The notes beneath the pieces were generated by a model. The model was not told the DNA's origin, did not search any database, and saw nothing but the letters and a program-made list of their open reading frames with translations. From Acanthaster planci (Eukaryota; Echinodermata; Asteroidea; Valvatida; Acanthasteridae), in assembly GCF_001949145.1 (NCBI RefSeq), contig NW_019091398.1:829015-893014 (forward strand): a stretch of DNA of 64,000 bases. The letters run 5' to 3'. Made by a program: the position numbers and the translations under genes. Of the stretch, positions 37,300 to 52,200 are shown piece after piece (position 1 is the stretch's first letter; each line of letters opens with the position of its first letter).

Positions 37300-40200
37300 G
37301 TATCCTATGTGGCAGCCTACAGCCTCCATTGCAGCCACTGGATCCTACAACCTCCCCAGTCCTGGTAGCGGAAGCACGGGGGTAGCCCTACCCGTGCCAC
37401 CTCGGTCTCTCTTCCCCTTCCACAGTCCATCTCCATTACCCCTACCTCCTTTCCCCCCGGGTGTGGGACCTCAGTGTCTGCGTGTGCCGATCCCTTTACA
37501 CCAACTCCCCCGTCCCTTGCACCCCCACCACCGCCACCATCTTTCCCCAGAATGCGACCCACTGCCAGCCGCCAGCATCGGCGCCGCTACCGCCACACCG
37601 AAACCCTCCGCGCCTACTGTCACTGTGAGCGCCTCGGCCGATCGGGTGGCAACTCCTTACCTCGGCCTGGCCACGTCAACTAGCGCAAGCCTGCTGCACA
37701 CCGCCCTGCCACTCCCGCCGGAGATCCGTCGCCCGCTGCCGTTGGTGTACAACTTCACAGCGACCGAACTAGACAACGTCTTGTACGGTTACGTCAGACC
37801 TTCGAAGGAACCGCCTTGTGGTCTGAGGTGCGCCCTGTCTGGTCTGAGAATTCAAGAAACAGGTAAGTCCATAATAAACAATTTTTTTAAAAATCACAAT
37901 CTAAGATCCAAATTGTGCGCAATGCAGTTATTTTTTATTGCCCAAACAACTTTATTGTCTTTTTCTGCCTGGCAGATTGATAGTTATATTGGATTTACGA
38001 GGCTTCACGCTTTTCCGGTATTACATTTCCACAGGAAATAATTAGGCCCCCCCTTGCCTTTCGCTCATTGCATTTGAAAAAAATGCCCAGGATCCAGGCC
38101 AATGTTTCCTCCTACGGCGCTTTTGGGCTAAATTTCCAGCTGCAGCCGGCCTCGCACGGGCCATCCACGCGGCTGGCCTGCTTGGTGTCACGCTTGAACG
38201 GGGCCCGGGCTGGCCTGTTTGATCGATGGCTGGATCGGCAGTCAAAAGCTGGTTCAGTCCCTGGTTGGAGTGCCTCGCGCGTCCTTGCACAATGCCGTTA
38301 CGGTTAGTCAAGCAGTAACACAAAAATGTGTTGAACTTTAGATGGTCTTGGAACTGTGAGGATAGTTTAAAAAAAATTTTAAACAGCTTTTTGGACACTT
38401 CAGAGTTGTAATCAGTCAGGCAGTGGTCAACCACCATCCGATGGGAGCATGCGTGTGTGTTGGCAGTAATCTCGTAGGCATGTCAAACTTACAAGTGGCA
38501 AAATGTTTTATCACAACCGGTCTTTTCTCTCTACTGTCTTCAACGTAACCCACAGCGTTAATTTTTTTACCGACATCAGGTATTACAGCATCTAATATTC
38601 TCCCATTGTACATGTGCCTTCCAAGGAAATCTGATACCACTCAAAACTACCTTTATTTTTCCAATTTCGTCCATTATTCCAAAAGATCTTCGGATGCACA
38701 GAGGAGAAAATAGGAAGAGGGCGTCTCTATAGAGAAAGGATTTGTAGTGCAGACTGGACATGAGAAATCAGAAACATGAATTCTTTGCGGGCAATTTTGG
38801 ATTTGAGCAGCCACGTTCACCACTTTGGGGTAACATGCGAAGATGTTGCCAAGTTCCCTTTTTCGGGGCGAATAGCTAAAAAAGCCGGGACTTCATAGCG
38901 GAGAACAGCGGCTGTGGATTCTTGTGGACCCTGGCCGCGACTGTTAACAATCCTTGCAAAGAACTTTATTATTCAATTTCCTCCGCCGAAAAGGCCAGCA
39001 CAAAGGTAGAAGACAAAATCACCGCATTAGCGGCCTGTGGGTTGTTAAAGAGTGAGGTTTCAAAAGTGTGCCTCTTGCCTTTGTTGTGGGAGCCTTTAGG
39101 GATTGTTGAAGCGGGATGGGGGCGGTAGATCCCTCCGGCCTGAGCCCCATAGACCACCAGCACTGTCGCACTGTTTGCTGAAGGAGCCCCGAAATGAGTT
39201 GAAGGGATTACACGATTGTTCTTTTCTTGATAGGGAGCGGTCTTAGGGAGAGGATGAACTCCTTGAGGAATTTGTTGTTTTTCTTCCAGTTGGGGTGCAT
39301 GCGTGCGAGCTACTGGTGTTCTCCACCAAATATTGCTGTTGGCATTGTAGTCTAAGTTGCTGTAGTTAGTCTATTAGTCATTCTTAGCACGAACTAGTCA
39401 AGAGTGAGACAGCACTTGTCCGGGTTTCTACCTTCTATTTTCCCTCTTTTCTCAGTAGATTAGCTCTTCAATTGTCGTAAACGGCACCTATGTGTCAACG
39501 CAGCGTAATAAATGACTGTGTTTGTCTCCACTAAGTATAGTCCTGTTTTGGCAGGACCTACTCAGTCCTAAAGTAAAGAAGTTCTTCGTATGTAACAAGA
39601 TTTTTTGGACGAGGCAGAAGCCCTTTTGGCGAAGGTCTGCTTATATTCATGTGATCCAAAGAGACGCACTAATGGCTGAAGAACCTTTAATAATTTTATA
39701 ACAACTTGGAATGGAAATAAATATCTTTTATTAAAATGGCTCACAGACCTTCGCAGCTTTCCTGGAAGTTGCTGGGTTCTTGAGATGATTTCGTTTCCCT
39801 TTTCTAAGCCTGGCAAATGTCTTGTATGGGTTGATGGGTTCTGTTCCAATCCCATCTCTTTGTCAAATTCAATTTTAACACACGGTGGTCTTTTTGATTA
39901 TTGGGGCAACTTTAGTTGCCCATGTACTGTAATTGAACATACCATGGGTACGAATCGCTTTTGAAAAGCGTGTGTGAGGGGACCTTGATCATCAATGAGC
40001 GCGAAGCTCGAAGCCCTAAAGGCGCCCCGAAAATGTTGGACTGTAGATGCTCTATGGTGCAATCTGAAGCAATGTCTGACTCTTCCTATATTATTTCGTT
40101 TAGCAAATCTGGTTGCGAGATTGATTACATTATTGTTCGTATTAAAAATGTGATGTAAGTTGGAACCATTTTGTCCGTCGTCCCAACTTTACACCCCACA

Positions 40201-43200
40201 AGGCAAAAGATTTGGCATATCAAATAAGCAACTATAAATCAATAATGTTGGCCTACGCCCATTACATGTTTTTATTCAGGCTCCAGAAGAAAAGTGGAAG
40301 GGTGGGGGGGCAAACAAAATAATCTCTCGAACCTGAAAAGGGGGTGGGGTGGGGCATTCCCCCCTCCCCTACCTAAATGCCCATGGAATATGCTCTATAA
40401 ATTTATCCTTTTTATTGTATTAAAACATAGATATTTATAAACTCTTTCTCTTTGTTTATGTTTTGAGGTTTTATATTTCATGCAAATAGGATGGACAAAC
40501 TAATTTGTGTGTTACCTCTACCCTCAGTGAACAGCTGTGCGTGGCAGTGATGCTAAACAGACCTAATCAACGGTCTTTAATTCTCTGACAGCCGGTTAAT
40601 TTCAGTGGCTTGTTCCTATTCATAAAGCTTAATTTTTCTACGAGACGATGATGAATCGAATAATTGGTAGCCAGGCATAATCATTAGTATTAAGTCTCAT
40701 AAAACGAACTAGTTTACCGACGGTTTTGTCACTTCTCTGCAGAGAATTTTTGCTTGATTGGTTGGGTGCGAAGTCGTGCATTACTAGCGTGCATTATACG
40801 AATTTTCTGACTCCGTTTTGGCAAAGAATGATCGGGAATGGAGTAAGCGCAATAACTAGTGATTACTTTGAGGAACGAAAACCCATCCCTTGGTATATCC
40901 TTGCTCTATGGTCCACGGAGGATCTGATCAGAACAGTTGTCCACGCGATCCATCACACGACCGGTCCCTCAGCAGAACGATGGTGCGGGCTCTGCGCAGC
41001 GCACACCCTACGGTCGGCTGCTCATTTTATCGCTTACCATATATATATATATCAATCCTGTCGTTAGTGAATAGGCCGGTAATTGCTTGGACAAGCATCG
41101 CACAGAATCCGCACAATAGGCCCCTCCTAGCAAGTCACTTCAGCCTTGTCTTCGGGGGTTAGTAAGGTGCACAATAGATGGACGGTGTGCAGTTAATGAC
41201 AAACAAACCCTCCAGGCGATGTAGTTGGGGGCAGAAAGGGGTGGGACATTAATAAGAAGAAAACATCATCCACCCTTTCTTTTTCGGCAAGGGGAACAGA
41301 TCTTCTTAAAAGGGTAACAGTACCCTATTGGAGTAGTCACTTAGGGGATGTTATCTTCAGGGTAAACAGTTTTAAGTGTGGGATTCAACCTCTTATCCCC
41401 TCACAACTAGAGGCACGTTTAGCAAATCGCAGGTCTTTCTTGCAGCGCTGAAAGGGCTTTTGAGAGCGAAGTTTATTTGTTAGGCACGATGACGGGCGGA
41501 CACTGTATGGTGCAGGCAGGTGTGGAATAGCAGGCTGATGGACAAAAGAAGAATGAACAGTTTCAATCTAAGGAACACTCATTAGTTCCAAGGCTAACAT
41601 AGTCGCAGATTTGTCAGCTGTTTTTAAAACAGGGGTATATTGTTTTGGTGCGTATTTTCTTGAAAAAGCAAAGTCCTGAAGCTATAGTTCACCCTTTCTT
41701 AGATTTGCGAGGCAAAACAACACTTCGGTGTCTGCCGCCCTCCAGCGATGACGAAGTAAAGGGCGACAAAGGCGAAACTACCCCCGAGAGGGCGCACTCT
41801 GCTGTAGAACGCGAAAAATCAACATGCCGATCGCCATTGGACATCAGAACTGTCAGTCTGCCCGAAGGTAAAAAAAGTCCTAATGAAAAAAACAAACCAC
41901 CGTTTCAAAAAATTGGGTTGAGCCCAAATACTGTTCGCATATTTTTCATTACATCAAGACAGCCAGGCAAGCGTTTATGCAGGCTATCACAAACGTCTTA
42001 GATTTTAGTCGGGAGCCTGAAAAGTTGATCTGTTAGAGATATTTGCACTGATGACTGGCCTATCTCAAAGCTGCCCATGGCAGTGACAAAAGCCAACACG
42101 GTTTGTTTCTCGTTTCCTACAGGTATATCAATCACCCAGACAACTGTTGGAGGTTTCCCCCACTACAGTGTGTTCAGTCACACCATAATGATCGCTAAGG
42201 GGACACGGTTTGGCCCCTTCACGGGCCGCGTCATCCACCCAAGCGAAATCAAGAGCAGCGACGACACGAGCTTCATGTGGGAGGTGGGAACTAGAGAGAA
42301 AGACCCTAAACCCCCCCTTCCCGCTTCAGTCATAGTCTCCCCTTCACAAGTTTAACTTCAGTAAAAGTACATTCACCTCCGTCCACCCAAGGCTGGTGTT
42401 ATGACGTTCTCAGTTATTCAACTAGACTCATTATTACTTGCTTGAAGAAGGAACTATTACCGTGCGTTTAATTCACATGCATGATATGTTGAACGGTAAG
42501 TGGAAAAATTTCAACACTGGAGGTCGCTAAACTACATAGACTATCCAGCCTCCTCAGCAAACCGTGCTGCAAATTATAACTGGATTTCATAGCCCCGGCG
42601 CTCTGCATGTTAAGTCAGGCGAACGATCGATCGGAAGCAACCCAGCGTAGCATAAACATGCGCACTGCGGTGTGTGTAAATACCGTGACCAGTCCCTGAC
42701 AAGAAACAAGCACCGAACCTATAAGACGCCGAGAGCTTTCCGGGTATCTTATCCGTGACACGGGCTGGCTGAGTCAAGCGTTGGGGATGCCAATCCACCG
42801 GCAGACCCTAGTCCCTCTGGAACATTAGGGGGGGGGGGGCTGCGCGGAGCTCATGAAATATGCAAGGAGAGGATGTATCAGTCAAGGGCGATGAGATGCC
42901 GGGATGTGCCACTCAGGCGTATTCGAAGCTATGAGAAGCGGCAAACTTGCATACCTTTTGCTTCAACAGTCAATGCACGAATTCCAAGGGGGTCGGGATC
43001 GCTGTGCGGATGGCTCGAATGGGGGACTCTCATGAGCAATTTCGTTGTATGTTTGAATTGAGGTGACATACGGTTGTCCCCGGGGAAATTTTGCCCGAAA
43101 GCCCTGGCCACTTTATCTAATGCCACTAGTTTTTGAGACCGTTGGGATTTTAATGTACTTTCGAAGGTTAATGCCATTTGACTTGAGGTTGCGGTCAACA

Positions 43201-46200
43201 TTATGAGGGATTAAAAAAGTGACACGGTACGTAGGAGGTTGATAAAGAGGTTGTTTGTGTGGGTATCTCATGTTTCTTTTATCAGAGGGCGTCATTTGAA
43301 TAACCGCAAATGTTTTCAAAGAATCTTCTTTCAGCTTTCCCATGTCGTAGTTCTAAGACTGAGAGCGCTCCTCCAAAAACCAATGAAAAATTGAGACAAA
43401 GTCAGTTATGGAAATCAGAAATAAAATTGAAAAACTGTGTAAGAGAATTGATACCAGAAACAAACTGCCTTATTTTGAAAGGAAAATAAACATTTTTTTG
43501 CGGCCAAAAGGTGAAAACCATTGATACGTCTACTCGGGATATCAAACACCATACTTACCCTCTTGATACAGGGAAAACAAACCATGTCTTGAGCTGTAGG
43601 TTAGTGGGTACACCTGTCCTTGGAATCTGTCTCTTCAGAAGATGCGTGGTTCTGAGAAGAACCGGTGAGTAGAGCCACACCTCTTCTGAGGAGACAGTTT
43701 CTTCAGGAATCAAGAATCAAGTCCTGTCACTTGAAGCATCCAAGTAGCTACCAGAGCCCAGTCTTCCCCCCTGTATTTTGCCTCTCAACAACTCCTATCG
43801 ACAAGAAGATCTCACCTGAGATCTCTGTTCATCTTCCAGTCATCGATCATCGCATCGTGTCAGCGTTCTCACAAATGATCCAGCGGTGTTGTTAGTTCTC
43901 TCCGACACAACGGCTGTAGCCGGTGCCGGTTTCCATTCCCCGAGAAGCTTACTTCATTATCTCAAGTCATTTAGGTCCCTATTAGCTTATGGTACCTCAT
44001 GCGATCAGTCATTAAGGAGGTGATTTGTCTCCGTTCTGTACAGATGAGACTATAATTTGACAAATCACCGTGTAGGGGCCTTGAGGGAAGCATTAACGGG
44101 GGATAATATACAAGAATTAAGATAAAAAAGGCCTTCAGCCATGGTTCATCTTATCGCAAAATGGAATGTATTTATCATTTCAATATCTTTTCACCAGAGC
44201 GTGAATTTTTGGGGCTCCAGGCCTAGCAGTTTAAATCCAATCAAAATTGAGGCATTTTTATCAACAAAAATATGCAATATTTTTCAAATACTGATAGCCA
44301 CTTTAATTTTTCATGAATCGAGGGCTTTTCTTGACGAGTGTCTCAAATTCGGAATTATTCCTTCTTATTTCAGATTTTCCACGACGGGAAGTTAAGCCAC
44401 TTTGTGGACGGCCGGAATGGTGCAAGCAACTGGCTGTGCTTCGTGAATTGCGCCCGCCATTCTCAGGAACAGAACCTGGTAGCCACGCAGAATGGAGAGT
44501 ACATCTATTACGAGGCCTGCAAGGATATCCCAAGGGTGGGTACCCGACTAATCTAGCCATGGACCTTTTCGTTGTGTTCTCAAGCTATGATCGGTTGACT
44601 GGAATGTGACGTCAAAATACGTCTGTTGTTTTCTCCTCAGTCTACCGATTCAGTTATTGACATGGACAACAACATGGAAAACTGCAATAGAAGCAATTAA
44701 GATAAAAGCGACAAATTGGTGATAATTTTTTCTGACTGGGATCATCATCGGCGAGTTATGAAAAAGTGTAAACAAGTTCTTACCACACCGTCTTAAATCT
44801 ATCAACCAAAGGAGGAAGAATTTGAACATGATTAAGTCGAAAGCACACGAACACAATCAGCGCTGCCGCTCAACATAAATTATAAAGTAACGAGTGATGA
44901 ATTTCACCCTTTTTTCATCTGCAGGGTTCCGAGTTATTGGTTTGGTACGGTGACAGCTACGATCAATTTCTGGGCATTCCTGTTTCTCTGAAGGGCATGA
45001 CAGCAAGCAAAGCCACTGCGGAGAGCGATAATTTACAGAGTAAGTTAAACATGGCCCACGGGACGCCGAGAAGCCTCAGCCACAATAATGGCGCACAAGT
45101 AGACAGAACAACCATTCGCCGCACTTTCTGACCGCCTCTAGGGTGAAGATGTTGCCACAATGCATGCATAATTAAGATACGCTATCAGGCTTTTCAAATA
45201 GAGTATGGCTTTCGATTTCAGCAGAGTTCATTGACAATGATATTGGCTAGGCTTTGCTTGCTTTATAAGCCTCTTGTTCGTCTGCTTGAGTGATCATTTC
45301 CATGTGATCCTGCGTAAATTAAGTTTGAAGAACGTTTTTTTGGTAAATTCCTTCACTTTTAATTTCATTCATCATAAGTCGGAACCACTTTGCTCAAAGG
45401 CTACTTCGTTGGACAGCAATTAGAAAATGACCCCTACTCAGCGCTTGGGGTTCAAGGAATCAAACATGATGGAAAGGGAGGGGTGAAAGCCATTTACGCT
45501 TATTTAGGTATTTGGGAATTGGTCCAACATGTATAAATCGAAATGTACCTGATTTATAATTTTAAAAAGTATCTCCCCGAGCATTTAATACGCTGGCAAA
45601 TCTCCAAGGAGGCAGACATCTATGCGGGAGACGGACAGTCTAGGTTTTACTCCCCAATTGTCCAGGTAGGGCATTTAAAAAGAGGGCAGGCCTCAAGTCA
45701 GGATATCCTAAGCCAGGCTTTGCGGTGCGGTGGCCGATCCGTGTACTCTGTCATTCTCCTGAGCTGGGATCACCCAGGATTAATCTGCTCATTCCCAATC
45801 ACTGGGCGTGCATCTCCGCGACCGCCCGCAGCTGACTCATCGCCCTGAACTGCAATTTGCCGCTTGACTTGATGCCCCTAACGTCGACAAACTATACCCT
45901 TTGATTGAGCTCGGGAACAAGCCGATCACATTATTCTACAGCCACGTGATTTCTCAAACACAAGCTCCAAAAGTGATATGTTATGCTTTGCATCCCAGTC
46001 AAGTATCACAGGAACCGATTTTCCAGTTCAGAAACAGAATTGCGGACTAAGAGCAAAACCGATGCAAAGCTGACATGCATAAGATGAGCTCATCCAATGC
46101 AGAGCAGCACGAATGTTCCTTTTGCTTTACCATTAAACACCATTTTGGGCCCATTACGTGGATTACTATGAGCAACTTCAAGCTTTCTCGAAATAACTGC

Positions 46201-49200
46201 GAGGTTTTCCTTTCTCACCTAAAAACTTACATTTTCAATGTGCCCATTTCTGTTGGGACATGCCTTGCAATACGAGAATTGACATTGAACCCATGGCAAA
46301 ACTCTATCGAGAAAATAAACTGGAGGACCCTATTGTATTTCTTTTTAGATAAGGAAGGTTACAAGTGTGACCGATGCGGGAAGGTCTTCTCCTACAAGGA
46401 CTACCGAGATAAACACCTAAAGTACACCCGCTGCGTGGACAAAGGTGACCGGAAGTTCCCCTGCCACATGTGCACGCGGTCTTTCGAGAAACGCGACCGG
46501 CTCCGTATTCACATCCTCCACGTGCATCAGAAACATCGGCCTCACAAGTGCTCAGTATGTGGCAAGAGCTTCTCACAGGTAAAGTATTCTCCGAGGTTGG
46601 GGAGGGGAGGGATGAGGTATCTCTCCCCTGCCCATTGATTTCAAGATGGGCACACTGGCGCTGAATGCAGTGGCGTCAAGGTGGCGAAGTTTCTCGGTGG
46701 TATCGGGGATGCACTTTCTTTTCATTATATTCATTCCTTTGTTTATCTAGGAGGGGACCTTCCTCCATGGGTAGCCCTTGAAAGAGTCTAAGCTGGTTTC
46801 CAATGGGGCTCTGCATTTCAAACATGCAAACACTTACTTAAAAATTAAAAGAGAATAAAGATTAAGATAAAAATTAAAACAAAAGATGAAATGACAACCC
46901 ACTTGGAACGGGGTAAAAAACAAGAGCAAAGTTACGCTGTTTCAGAATGAAATAACGATCAATAGATAAAAACCATTCATTAATTATCCCATGCAAAGTT
47001 GAATGCAACAGTCTGAAACCAGATTGAGAGGCAGAAATCAAGTTGTTTCCATGGCAATATGTATACAACGCACTATGGACTGCCCTTTTAAGAATTTTTG
47101 AAACAAGTGGTAAGATGGAGATCGGCTGATAGTTGTCAATGTTATACTTGTCTCCACCTTTGTGGGTGGGAATGACTGAAGCGTGCTTCCATGCATCAGG
47201 ATAGAGACCACTTCTTACAGACAGGTTCAAAACGTGGGTGAGTGCCCTAAGGATATGAGGACAATAAGGTGCAAGTTTAAGAAACTTACACGATTGAGAC
47301 CAGTTGCTTTCCCTGTTGGCATTAGGTTTATCTGCTCTCTGACGAATTCTTCAGTAATAACTGGGAATAAAAATTGTTCAGTATCACAGCGAGGGCTATC
47401 ACTTTCCTCGCTGTCAGAGACATGGGTTGGATATTACTCTTTGCCAAGCGCTCACCAGTTGTTGAGAAATGGTCAATGAATATACCAGCCACTTGTAATG
47501 GATTGGTCAAGTGTACTTTGTTTTTATTTTAAAATGTCGAAGGGGAGGGGGCAGAGCAAAAACATTCGCTACCGCTTCCGCCTCCCGTTGTTACGACGAT
47601 AAACGGCTGATCTTTTGTGGAAACGCATAGTGGGTGGATGACCTCATTCGATGACGTCATGACCTGACATGGAGGAGGCCTCCACCTGTCCTACCGTACT
47701 TAATCTGTAGAGGTAGCCGTGTCCGTTAGACACAGCCACAGATGTCTAATTCAGACACCTTCAGCTACGATCCTTAACTATTCTGATTTTTTTTTCCGAT
47801 CAGGCTCTTATGTTCACGTTGATAATTTGTCATTTCTTTTGGGAGTATTGATGGACACAACGGCGGTGTGAAGTTACTGAAAATATTATGACAATAATTC
47901 CAAAATAGTACCTATTTTTGTCGCAAGATCTCTCGTCAAAAAGAAGGAGCGGAGGGTTTTATCAAACGATCGCTTATTCCCCGGTGTGGAATCTCGACTG
48001 AAGCAATCTCTATCGTATGTATGATTAATCTGTCTCGGGCAGTTGGGGGAAATGCTATCCGGAGTTCATTTCGTCTGTATACGGAACGCAGTGTCAGATC
48101 TGACACTTCGGGCACACTGTGGGTCCGTCGGGCGTGCGGTGTTTCGGCGTGCTGGCGCAGTGCTGCAATGGGGCTCGCTCGTGTCTATCCTAGGCCCCGT
48201 CAAGCGCGTTGCTCTAAAGGTGATCATCAAAAGGGACTGTGACGCGTTCAAGCGAAGCCAAAAGAGAGATAAGATGTGAGCTTCAGTTCCTGTGAAATAT
48301 GCAAGCGGTTTTTACCACCAAACCAAAAAAAGGCTATGATTTATTCCTGTGCAACTGGAACAAAAGTTGAAGAAAGCGTGACATAAGACTTATCTTATAC
48401 ACGTGTATTTTGCTTTGTGCCATACAGTTTGGACTTGATAAAGACTAGTGAGAATGTAAATTGCACCTGTTTTAAATAAAACAGAAACAAACAAAAGATC
48501 ATGACCTAAGATAATTGGACAATTTCTAATTGAATTCCAGGTTGGAAAGATGTGACTTTTAATATTTGATCTTAGGTAAAACTCGCAAGAGCTTGCAGTG
48601 AATCAGAGCTGTAGCTAGGCCTTTAGAGAGAGTGTAATGACAACTTGAGACTTTGGAACCAACATGGCTGTTCAGTAAGTGCTCAGTACAGCTTGTGGTT
48701 AATGTGTGCTAATACTAATTGTTCATGTGCACAGACGCATAAACAATCATTCTGGTTCCAAAAAAGGAGGCACTCATGTCGCAACTCGCCACGTAAACAG
48801 CTCTGCTGTGAATTGTAAAGCAGCGCCCCCTCTCGGCAGCTCTCGTTTCCCGTTGGTGCCAAAGCCTGGTCTGTCAGGAGCACCTTTGTGCGCTCCAAAT
48901 GCATTCCGTGACGACCTCGTTTGTCCAGGCGCGAACGCCGCATGTCACAAGGAGTCTCCCTGGGACATACCGGCTGGGGGTCGATAAAGGGAAAAACAAA
49001 CACAGAGAAACACAGGAGGCGACGTGCTAACTTCTCCTTCGCGCGCCCGCTGCGACACGCCTCGTTTATTGCTTATGTTGGGCCGGATTGATGGGCTTGT
49101 CTGTATGTAATGCTAGCCCAGACCGAGATTGCGGATTAAAATTGCATGAGAGGACTGCCATGTTCCCGCCTGATTTATTGCTGATTGCCTCCACCAAAAA

Positions 49201-52200
49201 AGACTTGACATTATCACAAGTATTTTGTTTTTCTACGAAGGATCGTCGCAGTAAATACGTCTTGCATTGCAGTCATGATGGGATGGATACACTCGTATAC
49301 TTGGAAGAGCGAGTTAACCAAACAAATTTCTTGGTTCGGAGATAAGTGAAGAACGACGAGCAAATTAAACAGCAAAATACATGGAGTGCTCCCTGCTGAC
49401 AGAGGGTCTGGGTCTATACATAATCATATTGCTCCACTTTCAGCAAACTACAATATTACGCAAGAATTGCTTGCTTTTTTGGAATGCAGCACAAAACATG
49501 AGACTGCTTCTTCCTTTTGGGAAGATTTTTATCAATGGGACTAAATCTTAAAACCTGCATTTATAAGCGCACATGGAAAGTAGTCTTTATTCACCATGAG
49601 GCGGAACTGGTTTGATGTAGAATTCAACCGGGCGGCTTATCAAAACTGAATGGACTCAGTGTTGGTATGTTCACACCAACCACTGTTTTCTATTCCGCCT
49701 GATAATAAAAACTGGAAAAAACCACGTCTTGAAAAACGTCTTAGCTTACCTTGAATGCAATATGTTTTCGTTTCTCTCTTGCATCTTACTGCAACGCTCG
49801 GGCTACCAAAGCGTAGTTATTTGACTCCGCGCTGAAACGTCCCAGGCATCTGGCCAAACACAGCATATGCATTTATTATTTCCCCAACGTGTGCAGTGCT
49901 CACTGCACCATCTATTGCTTCAATTCAGATCAGTAAATGGATATTTTACTCGTATCCATCTGGGATGAAGTCCACCCGAGGTTGCTTGATGACGCGAAGA
50001 CCTCAGATGAGTTGACTTTATCCCAATATTCTCTCTCGTGCAAAAACATAATATTACTGATAAATAATTGACAGCACCTGGCAAGCACATCCCAGGGCAT
50101 GATCAGATTAATGGACCCAGTGACAGCTCTTAACAGTTTTCGTGGAGCACTCTGAATAAAGAAAGTGTTGCATTAACACCGTTTATTTGACAATGCATGG
50201 TCTTAATTATAGGTTAAGTGTTTGCAGGCAGTGTACATGATTATTGATTATATCATAAAAACAGCAGTGGCAGGATTTTGTATTAAAGAATAACAAACAA
50301 TAGACTGCAAGAAACAGCAAAAAAGGGACGTTTCCAACTGCTTTGAAAACGATTTTTCCAATTTTGAGCAAATAGTTTGCAGGGCAGTATAGTTGCATTC
50401 AACAGTAAGCAGTCTTCAGGGGTCATTTTTTTTTACACCTTCGACCGACGAAATCGCTTTGGAAGAGGGAGGGTGTAGGCAGTCGATGCCGCTGATCACA
50501 AGACAAGCGAACATCTGGAAAATGGATTCACGTGGGTTGTTAATGATGATGTTGGTCATCATATCAGGTCTGAGTTGCGTCTACCCACGCACGCGACCGC
50601 GATCACGAGCGTGACCGGGGAATGGTATATTGACACGGCAGTTACTGTAGTAGGTTTTTCCATGGATCATGGCTAGTCGCTGAGCTCGAGTTCACCATGT
50701 CGCTAAAAATTAGGATTACCCCTAACTGAAATTTGGAGCAACAAGCACCTGATGTCTTCATTGACAATCATCTCCATTTCCCTTTGGAGGGGCAAAAAGG
50801 GTTGAAAATCTCCTGTTCCATTTCTATGACACTCTCCAATCCTCAATAGGGCCTGAGCTTGCCTCTGTGCCTTATATTGTTTTAAACACCCGTCATTATG
50901 CAGGTCAAGAAGCCATAAAGACTAGTTAGGCGACCGGGATTAGACGGAAGCCATCTCAAAGATGGATTTGCGCCGGGGAGATGAAATTAATTTTGGATTT
51001 TTGCCCTGCCCGACGTGTATTTTAACACTCTATGTAGCAGCGAAAGATGAAGAGGTAATTTCATCTCCCCGGCGCAAATCAATCTTTGCGTTACCCACTG
51101 CTACATCTGATTCGAACCAGCCAGCCGACATCGGCAAGCTCGGTGGTTGAGTGGTTAAGACGTCCGCACTAGTAAGCTGGAGGTCGTGGGTTCGAGTCCC
51201 ACCCGAGTACGCTTGTGGTTTTTTCACAAGCCTTCGGGGGGCATACACTGAGTGTATACAGTGTTACAAAATACACGTCGGGCAGGGTATAAATCCACCA
51301 TTAGACGATTAAGGGTGGCATGGTACTTATGAAGGTGTTGTGACGCCAAACGCGCGCATACACATGTGCGCGTGAGTGTGGTGCTCCTGCAGTTCGGGTC
51401 AGACAATGCGTCATATACATACTCAATAGTCGCGTACTTCGGTTCTTGTCCTACCAGTTTGAGAGTTACACGAGCTGCAACTCCTGTATGTTGCAACTGC
51501 AATTTAGTGCCAAGGTGTTTTCTCTCTCTCACTTAGTCCTCTAGTCTGAATAAGCACATCCGAGTCCACAGCGGGGAGAGACCTTACAAGTGCGTCTACT
51601 GCAGCAAGGCCTTCACTGCGTCTAGTATCCTGCGCACACACATACGCCAACACTCGGGAGAAAGACCGTTCAAATGTGAGTCACCAGTCGCTTGCAAAGA
51701 ATACCTCAGACATTTTTACATACACTATACATGTAATATTACACACTAGGCCTACTCGCTGGTGATTTCACAAGTACATGTGCTAGTATTTTTAATGGTG
51801 CATGAGCGGGGCCCTAGATTTCTGGGCAGGCCTCTCCACTGAAATGAGCATTAAATATTTTCCACATGAACCTTAAATTATTCTAATGCTGCTCGTATCG
51901 TATCTGATCCTTTTTCTTCATTTCAGGCAAACATTGTGGGAAGGCCTTCGCGTCACATGCCGCACATGATAGTCACGTGCGCCGGACACACACGAAGGAT
52001 AAACCCTGCGCATGCCCAGTTTGCGGCAAGACGTTCAGCCAGAGCTATGAACTGAAATTCCACATGAACATTCACCCAGGTTGGTGGTTGTGGAAAAGAC
52101 AAACTACGGGAATTTAAAAAAAACCTCTGAAATACGTTAGTGTGTGTACTGCTGCTTGTCACTTAGGGCGAAATGAGACGGCCTCCCTGCCAACAAGAGT

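Larger units (their letters stand above)
46579..51536 (+). other. PRDM14 intron 6, 5 kb
   Basis: This intron interrupts zinc finger 3 right after CGKSFSQ. It contains a reverse-transcriptase relic (46870-47515), a CpG-rich patch (about 48060-48250) and the tRNA-like composite repeat (50960-51295). Nothing else was recognised in 47.5-50.9 kb. Confidence 0.65.

Noticed and set aside
51030-51248. Minus-strand 72-codon frame with [12 protein letters not shown]
   Set aside because: This peptide is the translation of the tRNA-like B-box region of a repeat, a common false gene in automated annotation.
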